A stretch of DNA of 47,669 nucleotides from Clostridia bacterium (GCA_017454815.1 JAFTCG010000034.1:1-47669); one strand, 5' to 3'; positions 18,145 through 27,430 are shown, counted from the stretch's first letter. Notes: a model not told the origin generated them from the sequence alone. Made by a program: numbers and translations.

Positions 18145-18173
18145 TTGACTATCAAAACAATAAATTGTATAAT
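18145..18173 (+). promoter_or_regulatory. promoter of the SH3-like protein gene
   Basis: TTGACT (18145-18150), 17 bases, TATAAT (18168-18173). It lies in the 118-base gap after the second CorC gene. Transcription would start about 25 bases before the ATG. No clear terminator was seen between the CorC pair and this promoter. Confidence 0.85.
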
Positions 18174-18204
18174 AAGTAAAATTGTTAATTGAGAGGAAAA
18201 AGTT

Positions 18205-19125
18205 ATGGCAAATAACAATGACTATAATTACTATAAAAGCGAATACAGCAAATTCAAGGGGAACTACTACACCCCCGGCAGCAACAACAATAACAACAAA
18301 GGCTCCGGCGGGAAATCCTTCAAAAGATTTCTGAGAGCGTTCTTTGTTTTCCTTGTCACTTTCGGCATCATCGCGGTCGCTGTTTTCGGCGGCATCAAGC
18401 TTTACAAGAACGTCGTCGACAACAAAGAAAAAGAAACCACAGCTCAGACCACTGCTGTCACTGACGAAACCACAACCGAAAGCAAGGACAAAACGACCAC
18501 AAAGAAATCCGAAGAAACGACCGAGAAGAAAGAGGAAGAAACGACAAAAACCGAGCCCACAACAGGCGCTTCGTCCGGAAAGATCGCCGCAGGAACGGTC
18601 GCAGTCGTCAAAACTCCCGAAAACTCCGGCATTTACCTCAGGCATAATCCAACTTACGACGAGTACGGCTATGCACCGCTCAAGGACGGAACGACCGTCG
18701 TCGTCTCCGAGATCAGCTCCGACGGACTCTGGGCAAAAACCTCCAACTTCGACATAAACGGCTGGGTTTACGCGAAGTACCTTGTTCCCACTTCGGATTC
18801 AACTCCCGCTTCTTCCGAAAAAACAACTGCTTCGTCATCGGCTTCCTCAGACGATTCCAACCTGACGTTCGGCCAGGCTCTTGAGATATTTGCAAACGAC
18901 ACCTCCCAAAACCTCTACATGAACTGCAAGATCAATTCTGACAAAGTAAACGGTATTTCCGACTATCAGAACCCCGACTCAAAAGTGATCTCGACGTTCT
19001 CGAGCGGTCAGTCTGTTCCCATCTACAGCGTCAGAAACGGCTACGGCAAGACTCGTGTCAACGGAGTTGAAACCTGGATACCTTCGCAGTATCTTGACTT
19101 TGAGTCATGGGGACATTATCGCTGA
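18205..19125 (+). CDS. membrane-anchored protein with SH3-like domains
   Basis: 306 residues. The N-terminus of about 45 residues is Asn/Tyr/Gly-rich and cytoplasmic. It is followed by a membrane helix (near 46-65), a low-complexity Thr/Glu/Lys linker (75-125) and two extracytoplasmic modules. The first (130-200, with GIYLRHNPTYDEYGYAPL and GWVYAKYL) looks like a bacterial SH3 domain. The second (220-306) repeats the GQSVPIYSVRNGYGKTRV pattern and ends in WIPSQYL. Such proteins bind peptidoglycan or organise the cell envelope; no catalytic motif is seen. GAGAGGAAAAAG precedes the ATG. It is monocistronic, with its own promoter and terminator. Confidence 0.75.
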   Translation: MANNNDYNYYKSEYSKFKGNYYTPGSNNNNNKGSGGKSFKRFLRAFFVFLVTFGIIAVAVFGGIKLYKNVVDNKEKETTAQTTAVTDETTTESKDKTTTKKSEETTEKKEEETTKTEPTTGASSGKIAAGTVAVVKTPENSGIYLRHNPTYDEYGYAPLKDGTTVVVSEISSDGLWAKTSNFDINGWVYAKYLVPTSDSTPASSEKTTASSSASSDDSNLTFGQALEIFANDTSQNLYMNCKINSDKVNGISDYQNPDSKVISTFSSGQSVPIYSVRNGYGKTRVNGVETWIPSQYLDFESWGHYR

Positions 19126-19138
19126 CAGATCAAATTTT

Positions 19139-19171
19139 GCCGATGTGCTCATTACGCATATCGGCTTTTTT
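19139..19171 (+). terminator. intrinsic terminator after the SH3-like gene
   Basis: A ten-base-pair stem (GCCGATGTGC with GCATATCGGC, one G-T pair) with a seven-base loop is followed by T6. Confidence 0.88.
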
Positions 19172-19295
19172 GTTTAATGCACCAGTACAATCGTAAGCGT
19201 CATTCTTTGCCTCAGACGCTTTCTTTTATTTTTTGAATTAATATTTCTTTTTTACAGAAAATATTCTATATTATCAGATATTTACGAAAGGAACG

Positions 19296-19310
19296 ATGTT
19301 TTTTTCATGA
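19296..19310 (+). promoter_or_regulatory. four-codon leader ORF overlapping the murC start
   Basis: The only good Shine-Dalgarno before murC (AAAGGA, 19287-19292) is about 14 bases from the murC ATG but correctly spaced for an ATG at 19296. That ATG opens Met-Phe-Phe-Ser-stop, and its TGA overlaps the murC ATG as ATGA (19307-19310). The Phe codons form a T7 run. Either reinitiation at ATGA or a one-base slip on the run would give MurC. This is a sequence reading, not a demonstrated mechanism. Confidence 0.45.
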
Positions 19311-20686
19311 ACGAAATCTTAGATCTGTTAAAGAAAATCAAAAGGATCCATTTTATCGGCATCGGCGGATCGGGAATGTGTCCCCTTGCAGAGATACTTC
19401 ACGCCGAGGGATATGAGCTCAGCGGCTCCGACAACAACGAGAGCGACATCCTCAAAAGGATCAGAGATCTCGGCATCCCAGTTTATTTGGGACAAAGAGC
19501 CGAAAACATCGAGGGCGCGCAGATGATAGTTTACACCGCCGCATTGCTTAAAGACAACCCCGAACTTGTTGCCGCAAAGCAGTCGGGCATCCCTACTTTT
19601 GAACGCCAGAAGCTCTTTGGCGCGATCACAACGATGTATTCCAACTGCATCTGCATCGCGGGTACTCACGGAAAAACGACCGTGACTTCGATGCTCACTC
19701 AGATCATGATCGGCGCAAAAAAAGATCCCACCGCAGTCATCGGCGGAAAGCTTCCGCTGACGAACAGCTACGGCGTTGTCGGACACAGCGACACCATGGT
19801 GTGCGAAGCGTGCGAATTTGTCGACACGTTTCTTGACCTTTCCCCCGACGTTTCCGTGATCCTCAACATCGACGAAGACCACCTTGACTACTTCAAAACG
19901 CTCGACAACCTCAAGGCGTCTTTTACTAAATTTGCAAACAACGCGACGAAAGCAGTGATATACAACGGCGACGACGCCAACACCCTCGACGCCGTCAAAA
20001 ACGTCACAGACAAGGAATTTGTCACATTCGGGCTCGAAAAAACAAACGACTACCACGCCGAAAACGTCGACTCTGAAAGCTCTGCATTCCCATCTTTTGA
20101 CGTTTTCAAGGGCGAGGAAATGCTCGGTCATATCGACCTTTCGATCCCGGGCGAACACAACGTATACAACGCTCTCGCCGCTTTCGCCTGCGCTCATTAT
20201 TCCGGAGTTGCTCCCCAAGAAGCAATAAAAGCAATCGAAGAATTCAAAGGCGCCGGCAGAAGGTTTGAGATCCTCGGCGAATTTGACGGAATCACGATTG
20301 CCGATGACTACGCTCATCACCCGAAGGAGCTTGAAGCCACCCTCAACGCAGCGATGAAAATGGGCTACAAGAAAGTCTGGGCTGTCTTTCAGCCGTTCAC
20401 TTTTTCGAGGACAAAAATGCTTTTTGACGATTTCGTTAAAGTCCTTCAGATCCCCGACAGGTGCGTTCTGACGGAGATAATGGGTTCGCGAGAGATCAAC
20501 ACCTTCGGCGTATATTCCTCACAGCTCGTCGAAAAAATCCCCGGCAGCGTAATGTTTGAAACGTTCGAGGAGATCGCAAGGTACGTTACCGACAACGCAG
20601 AAAAAGGTGATCTCATCATCACGCTTGGCTGCGGCGATATTTACAAGGCCGCAAAAATCATGGTAGACATTTTAAGAAACAGATAA
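19307..20686 (+). CDS. murC: UDP-N-acetylmuramate-L-alanine ligase
   Basis: A 459-residue Mur ligase adding L-Ala to UDP-MurNAc in peptidoglycan precursor synthesis. The N-terminal Rossmann-like motif is FIGIGGSGMCPLAE, the ATP loop GTHGKTTVTSM (near 119), the central segment ILNIDEDHLDYF, and the C-terminal segment DDYAHHPKE, all typical of MurC. Its length is normal. The start has no directly adjacent Shine-Dalgarno and overlaps a leader ORF. No strong promoter was found in 19172-19295, although the stretch is AT-rich (a TATTAT at 19269 lacks a partner). The next gene begins 13 bases after the stop. Confidence 0.95.
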   Translation: MNEILDLLKKIKRIHFIGIGGSGMCPLAEILHAEGYELSGSDNNESDILKRIRDLGIPVYLGQRAENIEGAQMIVYTAALLKDNPELVAAKQSGIPTFERQKLFGAITTMYSNCICIAGTHGKTTVTSMLTQIMIGAKKDPTAVIGGKLPLTNSYGVVGHSDTMVCEACEFVDTFLDLSPDVSVILNIDEDHLDYFKTLDNLKASFTKFANNATKAVIYNGDDANTLDAVKNVTDKEFVTFGLEKTNDYHAENVDSESSAFPSFDVFKGEEMLGHIDLSIPGEHNVYNALAAFACAHYSGVAPQEAIKAIEEFKGAGRRFEILGEFDGITIADDYAHHPKELEATLNAAMKMGYKKVWAVFQPFTFSRTKMLFDDFVKVLQIPDRCVLTEIMGSREINTFGVYSSQLVEKIPGSVMFETFEEIARYVTDNAEKGDLIITLGCGDIYKAAKIMVDILRNR

Positions 20687-20699
20687 TACGGAGGACAAC

Positions 20700-21809
20700 A
20701 TGACTGATTTCCTGCGTTTCAGAGACAAAAAATTTAAAATTCTCGTATGCTCCGATCTGTACGAAAGTGCAAATCAGGGCAATAGGGTCAACGAGCTGAA
20801 AACAAGAGACACCATGCTTTTTCTTGACGCGACAGTGAAGGCGCTCGACCCGGATCTTGTCGTTTTCAACGGCGACAGCGCTTTGGGCGACGACGAGGAA
20901 AGCCTGCGCGAAGCGATCGGCTACATCACAGAGACCATCCGCGAGCGTGAAATACCGCTCGCCATCGTTTTCGGAGACGAGGAAAACGACAATCGGAATA
21001 TCAACCGTCTGAAAGAGATCTATTCGGAATACGAAAACTGTCTTTTCAATCTTTGCAGCGATAACATCAGCGATGAAAACGATTATTACGCCCTGATACA
21101 CAATGATAACGGTGAAGCAAAATTTAACCTCTGGTTTCTCAACTCCAACGGTGCAACGACGATGAAGGAAGTCAGCTCCAAATACGATTGGGTGCACAAC
21201 GGGCAGATCGAAAGATATGAAAAGATCGCCGCCGAGCTTAAAGATCAAGGCGTCACTAAATCCATAGTATTCCAGCATATTCCCGTCGTCGACGAATATC
21301 GTTTGATGAGGGAAGCCGCAACATACGAAATACCCAAAGCCGTCAAGGGCAACGGATTTTTCAGCGACAAATTCTTTTTGCCGGATGAGCCGCTTTACGG
21401 AAACTACAGGGATCCCATCGGATGCTCCGACTTCAACAACGGTCAGTTTGAAAGCTGGAAACGCTCCGGCGACGTCAAAGCCGCTTTCTTTTCAAACAGC
21501 CATCTTAACGACTTTGAAGGTTATCTCGACAAGATCCTTCTCGCCCAATGCTGTGCGACGGGCTTCAAGGGATGCCGCGACGGCGACAGAGTCGGCGTAA
21601 AACTCATCACAATTGACGAGCGCGATCTTTCCTTCAAAACAAGAAACTACTATTTCTCCGACTTCGGTCTGAAGGCGCAGAGCGTCCTGCCGCTCGACAG
21701 CAAGCTTTCTCATAAGCAAAAGCAAAACATTGCCCTCGCGGGAGCTCTTGGCGCTGCTGTCGGCGCTTCGACTATAATCCTGAAAAAAATTTTTAAAAAG
21801 AAAAAATAA
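20700..21809 (+). CDS. calcineurin-like metallophosphoesterase with altered metal motifs and C-terminal anchor
   Basis: 369 residues, recognisable as a calcineurin-like phosphoesterase by order of motifs. The motifs deviate from consensus: CSDLYE where D-x-H is expected, FNGDSALGD for GDxxx, FGDEEND where GNHD is expected, FQHIPV, and FSNSHLND where GHxH is expected. A hydrophobic Ala-rich helix followed by a Lys-rich tail (345-369) suggests a C-terminal membrane anchor. CGGAGG precedes the ATG, and it probably shares the murC transcript. Either it is a divergent phosphatase with fewer metal ligands or it has lost activity. The substrate is unknown. Confidence 0.7.
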   Translation: MTDFLRFRDKKFKILVCSDLYESANQGNRVNELKTRDTMLFLDATVKALDPDLVVFNGDSALGDDEESLREAIGYITETIREREIPLAIVFGDEENDNRNINRLKEIYSEYENCLFNLCSDNISDENDYYALIHNDNGEAKFNLWFLNSNGATTMKEVSSKYDWVHNGQIERYEKIAAELKDQGVTKSIVFQHIPVVDEYRLMREAATYEIPKAVKGNGFFSDKFFLPDEPLYGNYRDPIGCSDFNNGQFESWKRSGDVKAAFFSNSHLNDFEGYLDKILLAQCCATGFKGCRDGDRVGVKLITIDERDLSFKTRNYYFSDFGLKAQSVLPLDSKLSHKQKQNIALAGALGAAVGASTIILKKIFKKKK

Positions 21810-21818
21810 ATCACAACC

Positions 21819-21847
21819 GGGACTTGTTTATCTGTTTTGCAAGTCCT
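21819..21847 (+). terminator. probable intrinsic terminator after the metallophosphoesterase gene
   Basis: GGGACTTG pairs with CAAGTCCT (one G-T pair) around a 13-base loop, followed by GATTTTATTT. The T tract is interrupted, so strength is uncertain. Confidence 0.6.
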
Positions 21848-21860
21848 GATTTTATTTCTT

Positions 21861-21916
21861 GCAAAAACAGCTTTTTCTCTCGCTGTATCTGAATTGTTTT
21901 TGCATAATTATTATGC
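21861..21916. promoter_or_regulatory. inverted repeats upstream of gdhA
   Basis: GCAAAAACA (21861-21869) is matched by TGTTTTTGC (21895-21903). A perfect 15-base dyad made of GCATAAT, a central T and ATTATGC spans 21902-21916, 15 bases before the upstream gdhA promoter. Its symmetry and position suit a repressor or activator site. No named regulator can be assigned. Confidence 0.4.
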
Positions 21917-21931
21917 CGTTTTTCAATATTA

Positions 21932-21961
21932 TTAACATTTTGCGAATTTTATCTGTATAAT
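21932..21961 (+). promoter_or_regulatory. upstream gdhA promoter
   Basis: TTAACA (21932-21937), an 18-base spacer, TATAAT (21956-21961). It lies 71 bases upstream of the second promoter and would give a leader of about 100 bases. Confidence 0.6.
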
Positions 21962-22008
21962 CTGTATTTTTTGCTTGCAAGTATGCATAAAATCTTTTTC
22001 AAAAACTG

Positions 22009-22037
22009 TTGACAGCATATATAATTTGTGCTATATT
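22009..22037 (+). promoter_or_regulatory. proximal gdhA promoter
   Basis: A perfect TTGACA (22009-22014), 17 bases, and TATATT (22032-22037) preceded by TGC, an extended -10. Transcription would start about 25 bases before the ATG. Confidence 0.82.
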
Positions 22038-22065
22038 AATACATATTATTTTTTAAGGAGTGTAG

Positions 22066-23415
<1,350 letters not shown>

Positions 23416-23433
23416 TAATCAATTCCATTATTT

Positions 23434-23643
23434 GGGGCTGTCGCATTTAGCGAAAAACATTAAAGTAACAAAAAATATAATGGATGATTGTACGAATATT
23501 CGACTACGATCATCCATTATCATTATATCTGAATAATAATTTGCAGAATAAACACTTTAATTCGACGTTTTTTCTCTCTCGGCGTACCTGTGTACAGCCT
23601 TCGAAAGAAGAAAACGTCGTTTTCATCTAAATGCAACAACCCC
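23434..23643. mobile_element. 210-bp MITE-like element with nested hairpins
   Basis: Terminal inverted repeats of 17 bases (left 23434-23450, right 23627-23643, 15 of 17 identical) begin GGGGCTGTCGCA on the left and GGGGTTGTTGCA read inward from the right. The four-base direct repeat ATTT flanks both ends (23430-23433 and 23644-23647). Inside are two long hairpins: 23477-23520 (a 12-base perfect arm extended to 16 with one G-T pair, around the palindrome CGAATATTCG) and 23563-23619 (arms CGACGTTTT/AAAACGTCG with further imperfect pairing around GTACCTGTGTAC). There is no transposase and no plausible gene inside. Ends starting GGGGCTGT resemble those of several Firmicute insertion sequences, so it is probably a non-autonomous derivative. 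The family is unassigned. Confidence 0.75.
23477..23520. repeat. inner hairpin A of the MITE-like element
   Basis: Perfect arms ATAATGGATGAT and ATCATCCATTAT, extended by four more pairs, enclose a 12-base loop that contains the palindrome CGAATATTCG. Confidence 0.85.
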
Positions 23644-23652
23644 ATTTTTTTG

Positions 23653-23681
23653 TTTACAAACAGCAAAAAAAATGTTATAAT
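23653..23681 (+). promoter_or_regulatory. promoter of the secreted metallophosphoesterase gene
   Basis: TTTACA (23653-23658), 17 bases, TATAAT (23676-23681) preceded by TGT. It begins ten bases after the right end of the MITE-like element, so the insertion stopped just short of it or helped shape the promoter region. Confidence 0.82.
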
Positions 23682-23716
23682 CATTTCATAGCAATGAACA
23701 AAAAGGAGATAAACCA

Positions 23717-24712
23717 ATGACAGTTGTAAAAGCTATTTTCACTCACTTTTTTGCGTTCATCATGTCTTTTGTCATTACGCTTGTCCCATACGGCGGCGTT
23801 AGGGCGAACGTGCTCAAGACCTTAAACGATGACTGTAAGCTCAATCTGGCGATGATTTCCGACACACATATTGAGATGACCGATGTTTTCAGGCAGCTGT
23901 TTCTTGCTCAGGGGCTCAAAAACATCAGCAAAGCCAAATCGCCCGTTGACGCTGTGCTCGTTGACGGCGACCTGACAAACTACGCCGACGAGGATTCCCT
24001 CGCAAGGTATTACGGCATCGTCAAAAAATACAGCAAGGTACCCGTCATCAACGTCGCAGGCAACCACGATATCGGCCATGCAGGCGACAGAGGCGTAACG
24101 GACATTTCAAGACAGCAGGCAAAGGAAAACTTTATCCGCTACAATAACGAATATATGGGCGTTTCCGACCAGGACGTTTACTACAGCGTTGTGATCAACG
24201 GCTACAAGTTTATCGTTCTCGGCGACGAATCCATCGGCGCAGGTCATTTCGACACCATTTCGATGAGCGATGAGCAGATCGAATTTCTCAAACGTGAGCT
24301 TTCGGATGGAACTGCAAACGGTCTGCCGGTTTTCGTCTGCTGTCACTGGCCGCTCGAGGGCATCAACGGTGAGGACGTAATCTGGCCGGGCAGCGGTATT
24401 GAAAAATGGAGATATGACCTCCACAGCATTTTGAAAGAATACAAAAATGTTTTCTACCTCAGCGGTCATATGCACACGGGAGTCAAAGCCACTGTCGTTG
24501 AAAAATGGTTTGACCTTTGCAACGCCGAACAGGTCGACGGAGTAACTTACATCACCCTCCCATGCTACGGAATCGTAAACATGTTCGGACTTCCCTGGCC
24601 GGGAACAGGCGCACAGCTTGAAGTATACGACAGCAAAGTGGTGTTCAGACCTGTTAACTACCTCACGCAAAACTGGTATGAAAACGCTGTATACAGCTTT
24701 GAACTGAAGTAA
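23717..24712 (+). CDS. secreted calcineurin-like metallophosphoesterase
   Basis: 331 residues with an N-terminal signal or anchor helix (about 5-30). All calcineurin-fold metal motifs are intact: ISDTHIE (D-x-H), VDGDLTNYAD (GDxxN), VAGNHDIGH (GNHD), CCHWPLE and SGHMHTG (GHxH). It should therefore be an active metal-dependent phosphatase or phosphodiesterase outside the cell. AAAAGGAG lies before the ATG. It is monocistronic, with its own promoter and a strong terminator. Unlike the enzyme at 20700 its catalytic set is complete. Substrate unknown. Confidence 0.87.
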   Translation: MTVVKAIFTHFFAFIMSFVITLVPYGGVRANVLKTLNDDCKLNLAMISDTHIEMTDVFRQLFLAQGLKNISKAKSPVDAVLVDGDLTNYADEDSLARYYGIVKKYSKVPVINVAGNHDIGHAGDRGVTDISRQQAKENFIRYNNEYMGVSDQDVYYSVVINGYKFIVLGDESIGAGHFDTISMSDEQIEFLKRELSDGTANGLPVFVCCHWPLEGINGEDVIWPGSGIEKWRYDLHSILKEYKNVFYLSGHMHTGVKATVVEKWFDLCNAEQVDGVTYITLPCYGIVNMFGLPWPGTGAQLEVYDSKVVFRPVNYLTQNWYENAVYSFELK

Positions 24713-24721
24713 AAACTGCAG

Positions 24722-24760
24722 AAAAAATCCGTGGTCTCAAAACGAGATCACGGATTTTTT
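24722..24760. terminator. bidirectional intrinsic terminator
   Basis: A 12-base-pair stem (24727-24738 with 24744-24755, one G-T pair) with loop AAAAC is flanked by A6 and T6 runs. It serves both convergent genes, the metallophosphoesterase and the aminotransferase. Confidence 0.92.
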
Positions 24761-24768
24761 GTTGAAGA

Positions 24769-25941
24769 TCATCCTTTTAGAATTGCATTTTTGATGATGC
24801 TTATTTTCTTGTTAAGAACGTCCTGCGTGTCGTCGGGATTGACGTTGAGATAAACGACCTTCGAGAGCTTTTCAAGCGTTATGGGACACATATTCTCGTT
24901 ATAATCGGGAACGATGTGCTTATTTGCTTCCATCCTGAACGGATCCATGAGCGGATTGAGCGCGCCGCGCTTGTTCATGATGGGAGTCCAATGCTTATAG
25001 ATGTGCTTTCCTGTATCGATCGGGAGACAGCCGTTTATGAATTTGGAAGTTGAAAACCGTCTTGCGGCTTCTTCGCTCTCGAACAAAAACGCGAGAGTCG
25101 TGGAGCAATCGCCGTCCGGGTCGTTCGACGGGATAAAACGGCAGACGTCATTCAGCTGATCCATCATATATTTTTTGTTCCGGCGCAGGTCGGAAAGGAT
25201 GTCGTCGAGCCTGTCGAGCTGTACATTCAGAACGGCGGCGCAAAGCTCATTTGAGCGGTACTCGCTGCCGCAGAATCCCTCGGTTGAAAAATCGTTCATC
25301 TGATCGCCGAAGAACAAGACGGCACTGCTGTCGTGGTAAATCATCGATCTTTCAAAAACTTTCTTGTTGTTCGTCAGCAATGCTCCGCCTTCGCCGCAGG
25401 TTATTATCTTGAAATAGTTGAAGCTCAATGCTCCTGCATCGCCGATCGTGCCGAGCCTGCGGTCTTTAAAGCTTCCACCGTCCGCCTGGCAAGCGTCCTC
25501 GAGGACAAGAAGATCATGCTCTTTAGCTATTTGCATGATCCTGTCCATGTTGCAGGGAAATCCCTGAATGTGCACGGGGATGATCGCTTTCGTGTTTGGA
25601 GAAACTTTTCTTTCGATATCTTCGGGCGAAACGGTCAAAGTGTCGTCGATCTCCGCCAAAACAGGGATAGCTCCGGCAAGAACGACCGCCATCGCCGTGG
25701 CAATATAAGTGTAGGCCGGGACGATAACTTCATCGCCGGGGCCTATTCCCATCGAGACAAGAGCGGCGGTCAAGGCGGCGTGACCGCTCGTCATGAATAC
25801 GGAATAATCGACCGAAAACATCTCCCTGAGCTTTGTTTCGACCTGCTTTGATTCCTGCAACCCGTTGTTGATTTTAAATAAGTCAACTGCATCGATGACC
25901 TTTGTGATCTCGTCGATCTCTTCTTTGCCTATTCTGTACAT
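24769..25941 (-). CDS. DegT/DnrJ/EryC1/StrS family PLP aminotransferase
   Basis: A 390-residue PLP enzyme of the sugar aminotransferase type. TSGHAALTAAL is the phosphate-binding loop, LEDACQADGG holds the cofactor-ring Asp, and SFNYFKIITCGEGG carries the Schiff-base lysine (about K178). The family usually transaminates keto sugars for surface glycans or antibiotics, or acts as a dehydratase. No other sugar-nucleotide gene is near. The start at 25941 overlaps the end of the hydrolase gene by 13 bases and has GGGGG nine bases upstream, so the two genes are coupled. The last residues are ordinary; no truncation. Confidence 0.88.
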   Translation of the reverse strand: MYRIGKEEIDEITKVIDAVDLFKINNGLQESKQVETKLREMFSVDYSVFMTSGHAALTAALVSMGIGPGDEVIVPAYTYIATAMAVVLAGAIPVLAEIDDTLTVSPEDIERKVSPNTKAIIPVHIQGFPCNMDRIMQIAKEHDLLVLEDACQADGGSFKDRRLGTIGDAGALSFNYFKIITCGEGGALLTNNKKVFERSMIYHDSSAVLFFGDQMNDFSTEGFCGSEYRSNELCAAVLNVQLDRLDDILSDLRRNKKYMMDQLNDVCRFIPSNDPDGDCSTTLAFLFESEEAARRFSTSKFINGCLPIDTGKHIYKHWTPIMNKRGALNPLMDPFRMEANKHIVPDYNENMCPITLEKLSKVVYLNVNPDDTQDVLNKKISIIKNAILKG

Positions 25942-27254
25942 GAGTTTTGTCCCCCATTCAATATTTCAATAACGTTTTCCGTTGTTTTTTGCACCAGCTC
26001 AGAGTCGGCGTTGTCGCAGTAGGATTGAGTTTTTTCGCTGTAATTGAACATTTCTATCTCATAGCCGCCCCTGATTTTTTCTTCCTCTGTCGCAAAATAG
26101 CCCATTGAGCCGTTTGTATATGACAGCGACATAACGTGCTTACCGGGAAAGTTGTCGTCGATTCGCATTGCTATGCTCGAAAACAGCTCATACGGGAATG
26201 AAACGAAAACAAGATCGCCAAAGGCTATGACCATCTGAAAAAACGAAACAGCTTTCAATTCAGGCTCGCCTTTTTCATATTTCAGAATAACCTGCTTTGC
26301 AAAATTCTTTATGGCGGAATCCATGTTGACTGCGTTTTCGCCGTACATTTTGTAGATCTGCTTTGCTTTTTCGAGCGAGATGCGCTCTTTGAGGTCGACC
26401 GAGATCTCTCCGCCGGCGCAGATCATCTCACGACTGCTGTATTCACCGATTTCTTTAAAAATCCTGATCGCGTCGTCCGCTCCGATTCGTCCGATCTCGT
26501 AAATATATTTTATCTCTCCGTTGCTCAAAGTTCCGCCTGTGCTGAGCCTCGGCCCGATGTCGCCGGAGGCTCCGTTAAAGAACGCCGTAACAGCTCCGCT
26601 GAAGCTCTCAAGCTCGTCCGTCATCACGCCGTGCCAATCGCGCGAGATCTCCTTGTTAGCTCCGGCGGCAGTTCCATGACCTGCGTAATGGATAAGGTTT
26701 GCGACGATCTCCCCTTCGTCATTTTTGAAAGAAATGACCGTCATTCTCGGATCAAAGCTGCCGTTGGGGTCCTGCCCCAAAACAGTTCTGTTGTCCGCCC
26801 TCGTCTCACGCCTGTTAACCGCGGCAAAGCTTTCGCCGCAAGCGTATCCGATTTTTACCGGCTGAATGCTACCTATCGCTTCTTCAACGCTGTTGATGAT
26901 GCCGCAAATCAGGATGTTATCGATGTAATCCCTGTCCATTTCTCCCCAGCCGACCATTCCGGCGGTATCGGGGCCGGAGTGGGTATGGGTCGCGCTGATC
27001 ATGCAGTTTTGCCTCGGGATGGAAAACTTCGTTTCTATCTTATCGAGAATCTCCTCGCTGATCTCGTTTGCAATGAGCCCAAGCGTAACGGAAACCATAA
27101 GTGCTTTTCTATCCCCCTGCGAGAAATAAAACGCAGTCGCAGTCAGATCATCCTCGACCTTTTCCGAAATCAGATCAGGTCTATAGCCGAAAAGGCAACA
27201 GCCGACCTTCGGCGTTATTATCGCCCTGCCTACGCCCAAACACAGTTTATCCAT
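25929..27254 (-). CDS. neutral/alkaline ceramidase N-terminal domain-like hydrolase
   Basis: 441 residues. The N-terminal GVGRAIITPKVG, SATHTHSGPDTAG and the later NLIHYAGHGTAAG with DWHGVMTDELE are the zinc-site blocks typical of the ceramidase-like amidohydrolase family, followed by FFNGASGDIGPR. There is no signal peptide, so the enzyme is probably cytoplasmic. It lacks the C-terminal immunoglobulin-like domain of true ceramidases. Bacterial homologues of this short type often sit in carbohydrate gene sets and may not act on ceramide. ATG 27254 has GGAGGG just upstream. It is cotranscribed with the aminotransferase. Confidence 0.8.
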   Translation of the reverse strand: MDKLCLGVGRAIITPKVGCCLFGYRPDLISEKVEDDLTATAFYFSQGDRKALMVSVTLGLIANEISEEILDKIETKFSIPRQNCMISATHTHSGPDTAGMVGWGEMDRDYIDNILICGIINSVEEAIGSIQPVKIGYACGESFAAVNRRETRADNRTVLGQDPNGSFDPRMTVISFKNDEGEIVANLIHYAGHGTAAGANKEISRDWHGVMTDELESFSGAVTAFFNGASGDIGPRLSTGGTLSNGEIKYIYEIGRIGADDAIRIFKEIGEYSSREMICAGGEISVDLKERISLEKAKQIYKMYGENAVNMDSAIKNFAKQVILKYEKGEPELKAVSFFQMVIAFGDLVFVSFPYELFSSIAMRIDDNFPGKHVMSLSYTNGSMGYFATEEEKIRGGYEIEMFNYSEKTQSYCDNADSELVQKTTENVIEILNGGQNSCTE

Positions 27255-27309
27255 AGTTCCCTCCGTTTTTGATCCGTTGACCATTGTATCAATAAACTTA
27301 TCTTCAAAT

Positions 27310-27338
27310 ATTATACCACTGTTTCAGAAACGGTTTAA
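27310..27338 (-). promoter_or_regulatory. promoter of the ceramidase-like/aminotransferase operon with palindromic spacer
   Basis: On the minus strand a perfect TATAAT (27310-27315) preceded by TGG lies 17 bases after TTAAAC (27333-27338). The spacer contains the dyad GTTTC-A-GAAAC (27321-27331). The weak -35 and the dyad suggest regulation, possibly by the divergent AraC-type regulator. Confidence 0.6.
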
Positions 27339-27381
27339 GTGCATTAATTCTCAATTACTTCGCAAAAATTTCCTGTTTTAG

Positions 27382-27410
27382 TTGACAATTAAAACAATAT
27401 ATATTAGGAT
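27382..27410 (+). promoter_or_regulatory. promoter of the AraC-type regulator gene
   Basis: A perfect TTGACA (27382-27387), 17 bases, TAGGAT (27405-27410). The leader would be only about 14 bases. A TATAAT-like ATATAAT follows at 27409-27415 but is too far from the -35. Confidence 0.55.
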
Positions 27411-27430
27411 ATAATGGTGAAGGTGATAAT

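Noticed and set aside
19328-20320. A 330-codon open frame on the minus strand opposite murC
   Set aside because: It is a shadow frame caused by codon bias of murC. The product has no motif and the frame has no initiation signals.
23523-23717. A 64-codon frame on the minus strand inside the MITE-like element
   Set aside because: It coincides with hairpin arms and the following promoter, lacks a ribosome binding site and does not resemble any transposase.
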